Shown here in pieces: positions 46,561 through 58,758 of a DNA stretch of 64,000 nt. Every line of letters begins with the position of its first letter. Position 1 is the first letter of the stretch. Where the stretch lies: NCBI GenBank assembly GCA_947683625.1, contig CANTUR010000285.1, positions 744,001 through 808,000 of the forward strand. The letters are read 5' to 3'. Origin of the DNA: Mallotus nudiflorus. Its lineage: Eukaryota > Streptophyta > Magnoliopsida > Malpighiales > Euphorbiaceae. The notes under the pieces are model-generated. The model saw nothing but the letters and a program-made list of their open reading frames with translations, was not told the DNA's origin and did no database searches. The translations under genes and the position numbers were made by a program.

Positions 46561-49500
46561 CAGTCTTTTTGGGATTTGTAAATTCTATAATCAAATTGTT
46601 TTCACAATGGAAAAACACTTCCATTTTGTCTTCAAAACAAAATTAAATTAAAGACAATGTGACAAACCAAGATTCCTATGTCATACACAATATTTTTTTT
46701 TTATTATTATTATTTTACCATTTTGCTTCATAATAATCTTTCGGTTGAATTGTTTTTTGTAAAATTATTATAGTATGTTATAGGAGGCTATCTTGGAACA
46801 ACTTCCAATAATACAAAAAAAGGTTCAGTTAGATTTATATTATATATATAAATATATACACACACACAATTCTTTACAGATTTCCTTTGGGAAAAATATT
46901 AATTTTGGTTTCCTGGGATCTAAAAAAAAAATGCTCTTTCTATTCTATTTTCTTTCAGCTTCTATTCCATTCTCTTTACTCACATATCACCATGTTACCT
47001 GTCAGAGAGTGCCTACTTTTGGATTTTATGCAGATCCTTTAGTAATTCAATTAAATTAATTATAAATATCTATTTCAAAAAAAAAAAAATTATAAATATC
47101 ACTGGCTAATTATATAAGTCTTAATAGGTTAAATGACACAGCATTTTATTTTTAAGTGTGACTATATTTCAGAAATTGTAAGCTCAATTTTGAATTTTTC
47201 TTTCTATCTATTAACAAAAATTAATATATTAACAATATTTCAGTTAAATAATAAATTAATTTAATTACAATAATATTGGAAAAACATAGATCCTAATGGA
47301 ATGGCTTTCTAAATTTATTAGAATAATATCTAAGGTTATATATGCCTCCAAATTATAAATTTCCACCATTTTCACTATGGCTCACATCCCATTTCAGACC
47401 GACAATACCATATAGTCAAAAGCCAAAAAAACCAACCATACTAGGTAAAATCAGACGTTTCATAACACCTTCACAGCACAGAACAAGTAATTTCACTTTC
47501 TAAATATATTATTAACATTACAAATAACACTACGTATTGATGATACAATTTTTATGTATATCAGTTAAAAAAATCATTCCAAATGATTAAATGCCGAAAA
47601 AAAGAAACTAGTTTCTTATTATTCCTCAAAAACACCACAGCTACAAAAAAAAAAAAAAAATTGCAAATTACAATCATAATCTAGCCACAAACTTATTGTT
47701 ATTGTTGTTGTAATTTTTAATGAATACTATAGTTTTGAGGTGTAAATAGAATGACATTAGCAAGTTCTGGTAAGATGATTATGTGAAACTTGGACTAAAA
47801 TGCACGTTGAGGCTAATGGGGATGGATGAAAGTGTTGATAATGTGTGTGCATGGTAAATAAGAACCGTTCAACAAACTGTAAGAAAGAAGCAGCTCAACT
47901 ACCTTTTGTCCCGTTGCTGGTTTGACTAGTGATGCCAAATTACATCATATATCATATCTACATTAATTAGCTCAACCCTTCTTATATGACAAATACAGAG
48001 AGGAAAAGATCATCATAAATGTTTTTGTGTGAATACGAGAATTGCTAGGAAAATAGACAAGGCAGTTGGACTTGTCAAGATTGAATATTCTACTTTAATA
48101 TTTTTTAAAAAAGAAAAAACTTTGCAAGTATATGAAAAATCAATAATGAAAATAGCAAATGCTAAGAAACAAATTTCTTTAAGAGTTGTCTTATATCATG
48201 TAATTATGATAATAACATCCACCAATTTGAAGTTTAAAGCTAACATTATTTTTATCATGGAATATATAGAATGAGATAAGAACTTATTAATAATTAAAAT
48301 GGCTTAAAATCAAGTAACTAAATAATAAAATCTCCTTTCAAGTTACTAATGAAGTCAGGGTTCGATTTCTAATACTGTAAAAAAGTGAAAATTTCTTATT
48401 ATATTAAGAAAAAAATTAATAAAGAGTTGTTTTCTAGACTTTTACCCTTATTTTCAATTTAGAAAAAACAAATATTAGAATGAAATTAGGTTCCCATTGT
48501 AGATGTAAATGTTATTTGAGACATAATTATATATCTATGTCATTTTTTTCAATGGCATTGCACTTGAAATTGAAAATCACTGCCACAGTGCAATCTATTT
48601 ATGTAAAGTATAATTGATTACTGCATAAGTTTGCTCACCATGTCGACTAGATAGAAGGCAAATAATTTAATAACTATTAATTAATAAATATGTTACATCA
48701 ATTGGTCAAATGCCAAATGAGAAGTCCAAAATCAAGTGATATTCCCCAAATATATTGCCATGGTTTAAAACCCTTTTGTCTGATTCTTCACCTAGGGTTT
48801 GCATCCCATGAGTGCAACTCAAGTTAACAGAAAAAGAATTACATATATTTTCTACTTAAAACTATTCTAAATTATGCCAAAGCTTTCTAATCTCTTTATT
48901 TGTGACCCTTCTAGCTTGTTAAACATAATTATGTTTTCCAATGTAGAAAATCTACATCAAAGTCATAAACCCTATGGCCAGTAATTCTAAAATAAATTGC
49001 TTTCAGCGTAATATATGCTTTAAATTCTGTGTATATATAATTTTATCTAAGCAGTTCTCCATCACTTTTTACATAATTTCCTTCTTATCTTCCATTATTG
49101 TAGTATATACAAGGAAATTTTTCTCAACTATCTTTAATTTGCTCAAGTAAGGCAATGAAAAAAGGCTTAATATTGTTTTATATTTATAAGCTTTTTGATT
49201 AATAGAGAGTTTATATGATCTAAGTATTTATGAATTATATAAAAGGAAACATTTTTTTTCTTTCTAAATCAGGTGAAAAATTGACAAGATTCAAATCCTG
49301 CACCTCATAATACCATTATAGAGAGTGACCAATTAACTATTTCATCACTAACTTTTAGCCCACTAGAAAAGGACTAATACAACTATAAAATTAGCATCTC
49401 ATAAACAATTAAGCAAATTATCCATAAAACTAATTAATCAAACCTAAGTATAAAATATGATCTATGATTTTTTTTTTGGTGCATATTTTTTACGTTTGAA

Positions 49501-51773
49501 TCTTTTTTTAATGAAAATTTTTTTCTATATACTCTTTCGGAATATTTATTAATAAGTGATTATTTGAAGATTAAGTTTAGAGCTTGTTTACACAGCAAGT
49601 TAACAATCCAAATATCAACTACTTCGATACATCGATCCATTAAAGAGACAAAAATGGAAAATCATGTTATGTGAAGGTAGGAGTCAACAATAGCAACCCA
49701 TTTATTTAATTAATTTCACAATTGATTTTGCAATAGATGTCCACAAATAATACCACCTTAATTATGCATTATCATGATCTCAATGTAATGTTTTCAATGA
49801 TTATCTATCTTTTTTTTTTTTTTTTTTTTACTAAATGCTATATATAATTGCTCTTTTTTCTCTGATGATGTATATAATTGTACTAAGTCTATCTATTGGT
49901 GAGACATGAGGGTAATCTCTTTGAAAGCAACCTTCTTAAGAAATATAATACATATATGATCACTTTATATAAATTCTTTTTAAAAAAATAACTATATTTT
50001 CCTACATATGATAAGTTACTATTCAAACCTTATCATTTGGGATATAAGAGCCAAGATATGTCACTAAATATATACTTTCATGTAGCCATCTGGGTTAGAA
50101 TTAAATAATGTTATGAGTCAATCATGGTTGGCAATTCATCTCAAAATTCTAGTAATGACAATGTTCACATTTATTTATTTATTTTTAAAATCCTACTAAA
50201 TCTGTTTTTTCTGTGCTTAAGAATGAAGAAAAGTGTAAAAATGTAGCCATTGGTTTTGAGAGAGGTGGATGTCCAATGAAAATTTGATAATATAGATATG
50301 CAATTTGATTGTTAATTAAGTTTAAGATTCCATTTTAGTGTTCAAAGCATAGAATCATAGAATCTGTAATCATGACAATACAAAAACAAAATCAAGTTTG
50401 ATATCTTTAAAAAAAAAAAAAAATCATCCATTTATTACAAAATTACACGGCAATTTTTCATGTTAATGACATTAATTAATGAAAGATTATTCAGGTGGCC
50501 TAGCTTGCTTAAGGCCCCATTAAGAGATGACACATGAAAGTTAATTGAAAAGGCCTGCATGCATGAGTCTTTTGATTGGCCAGAGCAATGAAAGTAATAG
50601 GCTGTATTTACCGGTTAAAATATTAATAATTATTAGAATGATGGAATCTTGGAGGCAGATGATACAATCATTAGTGAAATAATAATGAAAATAATGATAG
50701 TATAAACTATTATACACAATACTCCACATCAACTCTTTAATTTGAAATGCTGAAAGTGAACACATTTTGTAGTTTGATATGTAAGGTAGTATTTCTAAAA
50801 TCTTCTAAAAAAAAATCAACATCTCTTCATTCAAATAATAAGAAATTTGCATTCTTTTAAATATAATTTTAGATTTAAAATTTGTATATGGAGAAAATAG
50901 GTGATAAAAGAATTTTATTTTCTTATGAGTTCAAAGTACTAAAAGAGTTTTATCCTCCTTTTGAATCCATCGGTTTTAATAATTTTATAGTTATTGACTA
51001 TTATAAATATCATATAAAAATTTTTCTTACAGAAAAATTAAAGGTGAATAATTTAAAAGAATATATATAAAAGTGATTTTTTCTTGATAAATTATACATA
51101 TATAATGTTTTCGATATATAAAAAATAGTGTTAAACATTTATAAAGGAATAATCATGCTATCATTAATTTAAAAGAAGATGATTAATTTCTGTTATACAG
51201 TTTATTAATATTTAAATTGATGTAAGTATCACCTCCCTATTTAAAGAAATTAGTGTTAAACGAAATTTTGTAATAAATTAAGAAAATTGTCAAGTCGAGA
51301 CTCCATGTGAGCAAGTCCAAGTCTAGCCTCAATGAAAAATTTCCTTGTACACACATGTCAGATTCAGATTATCTTCAACATATTATAAAGTATTGTTTAT
51401 TGTCTATTGGTTCTTTTTTTTTTTTTTTATCAAGTCTATTGGTTCAAAATTGAAAATATCCCTACTAGAAATTAAATAATGAGGTAAGTTTAATGTTATA
51501 GAAAATTTTACCATGCAGTGAAATTCTTTCGGGGTTACTGTTGTAAATCCACGCGTAACTAGATTAACTGTCTCTGCTTCTAGTTTACTGTATCTGAGCT
51601 TACTGGTCCTAGCTTCAACCCTTATCTTCTTCTTCTTGCCTGTCACTGATGCTTTATAACCCTTAACCACCACCTAAAACCCATTTGCCAATTGCCATTT
51701 TTTTCATAATAAATTGCTTAGATTCCTCAATTTTTACATTTTCAATCTAATTTTATAAAATAAAACAGAGAAA
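46561..51773. other. AT-rich intergenic region between NAC and DEG8
   Basis: About 5 kb of unique-looking AT-rich sequence with homopolymer runs (for example T runs at about 49810-49830). No gene, RNA or transposon end was recognised. Short ORFs (46793-47059, 48029-48274, 50541-50765, 50882-51070) are low-complexity. The DEG8 promoter must lie in the last few hundred bases. Confidence 0.5.
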
Positions 51774-54700
51774 ATGCAAATGCTGACATGCAATTATTGT
51801 TATTGTTCATGGTCACTGCTACTGCTGCAAAAAACTTCACATTGCTGTAATCATGATAGAATCGCTATCATCCCAAGACGGTTCTTTTTGGGTCGTCGCC
51901 ATTTTCTATGTTCTTCTGTTTTCAATGGTTCTAAAAACGATCCCGTTTCTTCTCAGTCCATCTCCACTTCCAGGTCTGCACTGCCTTGCCTTGCCTTTTC
52001 TTGCACTGTATTCTTTAGTTGAGTAGTATATGCTTATAGTGATTTCGTTTGCATTTTAATGGTGTATGTTGTAGGGCTGCATCAAGCAAAGATGGTGCCA
52101 CAACACGTCGAATGTTGCTTACAAGTCTGTTCATGTACTTGGGCTATCATCATCATCCTACAAGGTACTTATCAGGTTCGAAATTTCAATTCAGCTTATT
52201 TAATAATGCTCATGCTTTAATATTTATTCCATCTTTTCCTTAAATTTGTACATTCTGATTTATGTTACTTAATCTGGATATATGGCACTTCAATCCTTTA
52301 GATGAGTAATATGAATGCTTTTCATTTGAGCAATGAATTAGTGACAAGTACGTGATTAGTTGTAATTATTTATTCTTGTCTTGTCTCCGAATGTATCACA
52401 CCAGAGTAGGTAAGAATTTTCTAAATGTGAAGTAGTTTTTCATAAAGCTTTGCTTGATTTGTTATACATTGTTGATCATTAACAGACCAAGCACAAGCAC
52501 TAGGGGATCCGTCTGTGACAGTTGAGCAAGTTACTCCACCTGTTTTCCCTTCTGGAGCTCTCTTCCCTTCTGAGGTTAGTTCTTGTTTTTCAATTTTATT
52601 AGCTATAAATAGCTAATTCTTGACAATTTGATAGTAATTAGTCATTTTCTTGATTATACCAATACGATAGTTGTTGTTGGCAGGAAAGAATTGTCCAACT
52701 CTTTGAAAAGAATACATACTCTGTTGTCAATATTTTTGATGTAACATTGCGCCCACAACTCAATGTAACTGGTGTAGTTGAGGTAATTTAAGTTCTTCCC
52801 ACTTTAATCTAAACCAAATTACTCATATACCTGCAAGGCCATAAGGAAAAAGAGAGAATTTGTTGCCTTAACATGTATACTAGCACTTGAAGATACTACC
52901 AGTTCAGTGAAAATTGATTCCTGGCAAACATTCCCAGATTCCTGAAGGAAATGGTTCTGGAGTAGTTTGGGATGGACAGGGACACATTGTGACAAATTAT
53001 CATGGTATTGATCTGAAACACCATATTCTTGCCTCAGGCTTGTTTGTCATATTGTGCATATACTAAGCAAATTATTTGATATGATGAAATGATGGTTAGT
53101 AGTTGCTGCTTTTTACGATTAATTAAGTACTGTAAATTTGAAAGCTAATAGCTGTATCTTTGTAATTTCTAGTGATAGGAAATGCCCTTTCAAGAAATCC
53201 AAGCCCTGGCCAAGTTGTTGCACGAGTTAATATTCTTGCATCAGAAGGGTGAGATTAATTAGAATTTAGTGCCTATTGACTTCTCATCTGAACTTAACTG
53301 TACTATGCAGTTAAAGTGTTTTGCACAAATTGGAATTCATGGATGATTACTACTGTATGTAACTGGCAATTTTGTTTGTTCTTCCAAAAGGGTGCAGAAG
53401 AACTTTGAGGGTAAATTGATTGGTGCTGACCGTGCCAAGGACCTCGCTGTCTTGAAGGTATTTCTTTTCCAGGGTTCTAATATGCATTCCTTGTGCCCAT
53501 TCATTTTTTTTGGTTGCTTTATGTTCATTTGTTTGGTTGCCCATTCGTTTTTTTTTTTAATTTCTGCACTGCTTGCCAACATCTGTTGCGCCTATTATGA
53601 ATACTCTGTACATGTTGGATATTCAACTTAAGACCATGATACAAACACCCATAGATCTCTTATATGGCTGCTTATCAAGTGGCCATGCAGTTTTCCTGCT
53701 CCTAACACTGCTTCCATTCATGATTAAATATTAGGGTCCAGTGATCTTTGCCCCCATTGCAAGACAGATGGTTTATGCGAATTTCTGTTAAATGTCTGAG
53801 AATGATGACTCTTCTTTTTTATTTATGTCTGTGTTTAGATACAGACTTGACTGTTTATATCTTTCAGAACAGTGACAACAAGGGCAAATGCTGAAGTATA
53901 TGTTCAACTTCAAATTCTAGCAAATCCATGTTTCACACATTGGATGCTCCAGCAATGTCTTTTAATTATCTTGAACTAAATCTGCCAAATGCCCATCATT
54001 AACTAAACAACCAATCATTGGCATTGCAGTCATATTTCCTATGTCATTATGATACTCAATGTGTCACGAACATGCAGCGTCTGTTTTGTGAATCTACTTC
54101 CTAGCATAAAATTTTGTCTCAATATGCTTTAAATGCTAGGTAGAGGCATCTGACAATCTATTGAAGCCAATTAAAGTGGGGCAATCTTCTTCTCTGAGAG
54201 TTGGGCAGCAGTGTCTTGCAATTGGGAACCCATTTGGCTTTGATCATACTCTTACAGTAGGGGTAATCAGCGGATTGAATCGAGATATTTTTAGTAAAAC
54301 TGGTGTAACAATTGGTGGTGGAATTCAAACAGATGCAGCCATCAATCCGGGAAATAGGTTAGTTTTAGATTCATTCTTATTGAGACGGTTGATTGATCCC
54401 TTGGTTACTGCAACCATCTTTCTGTATTGTTTTCTCTTCATATTTTGAAATATCTTGGACACTTTCAGATGCTTCTGAGCCTGTACTGCTTGTATATGCC
54501 TTTATCTACATATGTGCAAGTAAATATGCTGCCTGATTTTTGCATTGCTGCTGTTTTGCTGTTCCTTCTTGTCGTGGCAGTGGAGGTCCTTTATTGGACT
54601 CAAAAGGAAGTCTTATTGGAATTAATACAGCAATTTTTACTCAGACAGGTAAAATTTATTGCCTGTTATTTTATTAAGGGTATTTTTTCAAGAATCATGT

Positions 54701-55703
54701 GCTTCCAACAGAAGTTGAACGGTAGATTTTACAATGCAGGAACATCTGCTGGTGTAGGATTTGCCATCCCATCCTCAACAGTGCTCAATATTGTACCTCA
54801 GTTGATTCAGTTTGGCAAAGCAAGTGTTTCTTGCTAATTGTTTGTACACTCAGATTCTTGCCTTGCACATTTAAGTTCTTATTCCTTACAATTGGAGTGG
54901 AGAGTCTTGTTTGTTCTATGTAAAAATTTGTCTAAGTACCAAGGTTCATTTTTGTTAGGTTGTTCGAGCTGGTTTGAACGTGGAAATTGCTCCTGATCTA
55001 ATTGCTAATCAACTTAATGTTCGAAATGGAGCTCTGATCCTGCAGGTACAACATTGAATATGCATAAAAACCATTGATTGTTGATCTCCCTCTTTGCGTA
55101 TCTGCTTCCCCATAATCTACTGTGAAACTTTCATCTCATCGATGATTTTGGTCACAGACCGACCATAGAATCTTGTTCAATAAGTGAAATGCATTAATTG
55201 TCTGCTCTCAGGTTGGGCATTAAAGGTTGGAGTTGTAACTTTTTATGGTGATGTAGGTTCCAGGCAATAGTCTTGCAGCAAAGGCTGGACTACTTCCTAC
55301 GACAAGGGGTTTTGCTGGCAATATAATGCTTGGAGATATTATTGTTGAAGTGGATAACAAACCTGTGAGTTCCATCTTGCTGAAACTACTTTTTAATGCT
55401 ATTTTCTTATTCTGAAATGCATGATTAATCACTTACTTGGTGCAATGAAGCTGCCTTGGCACCCAGTTGAAACATGCAGTAAACCTGTATAGTTCATAAT
55501 CTGGACTAGAAAACATAAAGAAATGGTAGTGCAGAACCATCAGTAAATGACATGTTGATGCTTTGTTTCATCAGGTTAAAAGCAAAGCAGAGCTATACAA
55601 AGTGTTGGATGACTATAATGTTGGGGACACAGTAAAGTTGAAGATTCAGAGAGGTGGCGAGAATCTGCAGCTGCCTATTATGCTAGAAGAGAAGAGTTCT
55701 TGA
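51774..55703 (+). CDS. DEG8: DEG8-like Deg/HtrA serine protease, chloroplast (13 exons, 462 aa)
   Basis: Exons: 51774-51973, 52075-52175, 52486-52574, 52684-52782, 52938-53004, 53173-53248, 53391-53457, 54140-54357, 54581-54648, 54740-54819, 54959-55045, 55257-55364, 55575-55703. Phases all agree (1389 nt). The Ser/Cys-rich N-terminus looks like a chloroplast transit peptide. It is followed by TTRRMLLTSLFMYLG, a twin-Arg plus hydrophobic stretch typical of thylakoid-lumen targeting. The protease domain holds the triad: His in TNYHVIG, Asp in AKDLAVLKV and Ser in NPGNSGGPLL. A single PDZ domain follows (RAGLNVEIAPDL, GDIIVEVDNKPV). It matches Arabidopsis DEG8, which works with DEG5 in lumenal turnover of photodamaged PSII D1. 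Intron 10 uses a GC donor. The start at 51774 is the first ATG in frame. Confidence 0.94.
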
Positions 55704-57223
55704 CACAGATTTCACTTATATGTCTACGTTTGTATGTATATATAATTATTTGTATGAAGAGAATATAATTATGCATAAATAGATTTATATGAAGCAATGA
55801 AGATGGAGGGGTGTGAGATTTCTAAATTCTAATTTTGCTGGACTGAAATGGAGCTACCTTTTAACTTTCTGGAGTCGAAATCATCCTACTGGAACTTGTA
55901 AATGTTCAAAAAAATTTTAAGATTTTTACATGATTTTGGATTTATTCTATTAAATCTTTCATTATTTTGTTAAAATTTATATTTTTAATTCAAACTCTAT
56001 TAATATTACGTTCTGATACACTAAAATGTTTAAAGATATATCTAAAAATTCGGTTTTTTCATTTTTTTTCGACTGCAATTATTAATATAAAATTGTATTT
56101 TATTGCGATGGAGACTGACATATCACTAGCCACATCAATATTTAAAATTACATGTGTATTATTGTATTATTGATGTAATTAAATAAATAAATAAATTATA
56201 TTGTAATATACTGCAAGAAACATTGTTTGTATTACTATGCATGTTTTTATTTAGAATCAATGAGAAAAATATAAATATAAATATAAAGAAACTTTTTACG
56301 ATATTATTATAATAATCTTAATTTCTTAATTTTTAATATATTTTTGTAGTTTAGTTAACTCTTGATATCGATGGAATATATATATATATATATCCAATTA
56401 AATATACTGAATTTAAAACACTATTTTTCCCTATAATTTATCCCCATATTATATCATATTTAGAAAAAATTTGCTAGGTGAACATGCACCACATGGCAAA
56501 GAAGATGAAATTACCGATGGAATATTTTTATACATTTCGAATTATTATGATTCACATCGCAATTAGAGAAGATAAGGAATGAATAAAATTTATTTGGTTG
56601 TTTTAAAAAATTTAAAAATTATTTACTATTTTTATAGTTTCATTTTAGATTCAATTAAATTAGTTAGAATTAAATGAATTATCAATATATATATCAACTA
56701 GACATTAACTCACGTTTTGCAGGGGAGAAATTATATTTTTAAAATTCGAAGATATATTAATAGTAAGTTAATTGAACTTTTAAGGTATCAATTAAAATAA
56801 TAATTTAATAATGTTAAATATATTCTTAAATAAATGACATATATTTTATTACATATAAATAAAATTATTTATTAATATGAATGAAATTAACCATGTAATC
56901 ATTGAAAAAATTAAGCAAAATAATTTTTTGCCAAAATAATGCAATAGCAAATTAACTTCTAATTTCAAAAAAGAAATTGTAACAAACGACTCAAATATAA
57001 TTAATTATATTTCAAGTGGCATCCATTTATGCCCATTTTACTCAAATACTTGCACAAATTGTATTATAGTCAATAATATTATATTGTTTTAAGATCATGT
57101 ACTATTATTATTATTATTATTATTATTATTGTTATTATTATTATTATTATTATTTGCTCTCTTACATATTTTGAATGTTTGCAATTGTGATGTGAGAATG
57201 AAGATACATACAAATACATATCC
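55704..57223. other. DEG8 3' flank and AT-rich intergenic DNA
   Basis: The 3'-UTR lies in the first ~150 bases, followed by AT-rich sequence. An (ATT)n microsatellite lies at about 57100-57152, interrupted by one GTT. No gene was found. Confidence 0.55.
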
Positions 57224-58758
57224 TATCACAACCCAAATTGGGGCTATGACTGGCGCTAGAGAATGAAAATCCTTTCGAATATGAAATCCGTAACAAACCT
57301 TAAAAGAATAAATACATACAATAAGTATAATAAAATAAATATAACATAATTAAAATCTCAATTTAATATGATAAAATAAAACTTCTTCATATCATGAAAT
57401 GATTTAATACAATATTCAAATTAAATATCTGAATTAAAATCTCATACAGCAAAAATAAAATAAAACTCACTACTGATATAAATACAACTACTGCAGTTTT
57501 CTAGAGTATAATATAAAATAATTAAGTAGATAATTTACATAATAAAGCCGGGGCGGAAAAAATCCGATGGATAAGGCTACTGCTGAGGTCTGAAGAAAAA
57601 GATTCTCTTGTAAAAATATCAACAGAGGGGAGTCAGACTTCATTGAGTGAATTGTTATAATATATATACACGCATTACTAAATGTCAAATGCAACAATCA
57701 TATGTACATAATAAATAAATATACAGGCACGTATACACAGATGCTGAAATCACTTTATTTCTTAATACTGAAAAATATAAATTTTGAAGGATCAAATAGA
57801 ACCCTAATGATCGCAACCTCAATAGCAATAAAAATCACTCTAGTCATACTGGTTCACTTAATTCCAAGTAAATTCACTTAATCCAATTGGACAGTAGATT
57901 GGCCCCGAGACACTAAGTCAATTGAGCTCTAGCAGTTTGACTGTTAGTGTGATTGGCTCTGAGACATTTGGTCAATCGAGCTCCAGCAATCACACCATCA
58001 ATTACATCACACATCAATCAAATCAATCAAGTCATGATCCACAAATAAGTTAGTAATTCAACCCTATGATCTATCGCATCGGTACGTACTCGATCCTAAT
58101 GCTGACCCACTAGGAAGCTCGTTCTATCGATATCCTTCATTTAAAATAAAACATATATTCGAAAATAAATAATGTAAAATGGCATTCAAAATGATCAAAT
58201 AATCCATATATATATTAGAAATATACCTAAAATAAACTAAATATATTTCAAGTATATATATGTAAAAATAAATTCAAACAAATCATGGAATATACTAAAT
58301 TAAACTGATAACATACTTAAAAATAATTTCAGTATAAATCAAAAGTAAAACATGCATTTATTTCAAAATATACCAAGAATATACTAAAAATATACTTTAA
58401 GCATTTAATAAAATAATTATGAAAAATTATACATTTAAAACATATAATTCTAAAACATGCAACCTAAATGCAATGTATATATAAAATAACAACACACAGG
58501 GATGCACTCCACAAGACTAGTCCGACAGGCCTGGTTCGTTAGGCCTCGATCTCAGCGCAACTAAACAATAAAAATAATTACAAACAAATCAGAATAAATC
58601 TAACTTAGACTTCTAGAGACTTGATCTAGAATTACAAAATACAGACAGACACAGAATTGGAATTAGACCTGATGTCATGTTTTACGAGAATTCTACTAAA
58701 AATTGGGCAAAACCTCATCTGTAAAACAGACATCTCTCTACTAAAAAGTAGAGCCGGT
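57224..58758 (+). mobile_element. Long-LTR relic, copy b, left part
   Basis: It starts TATCACAACCC (decayed TGTCACGACCC) and is collinear with copy c (58759-60299). It ends at a target-site half, GGTCG, where copy c inserted. It resumes at 62183. Confidence 0.82.

Noticed and set aside
46793..47059. 88-codon ORF upstream of NAC
   Set aside because: Low-complexity, with no homologue recognised and no splice or promoter support.
51404..51673. Minus-strand 89-codon ORF with fairly complex sequence, head-to-head with DEG8
   Set aside because: It has no ATG: it begins at GTG directly after an in-frame TAG. No family was recognised. A nearby ATG reads into a different frame, so at most it is an exon or pseudogene fragment.
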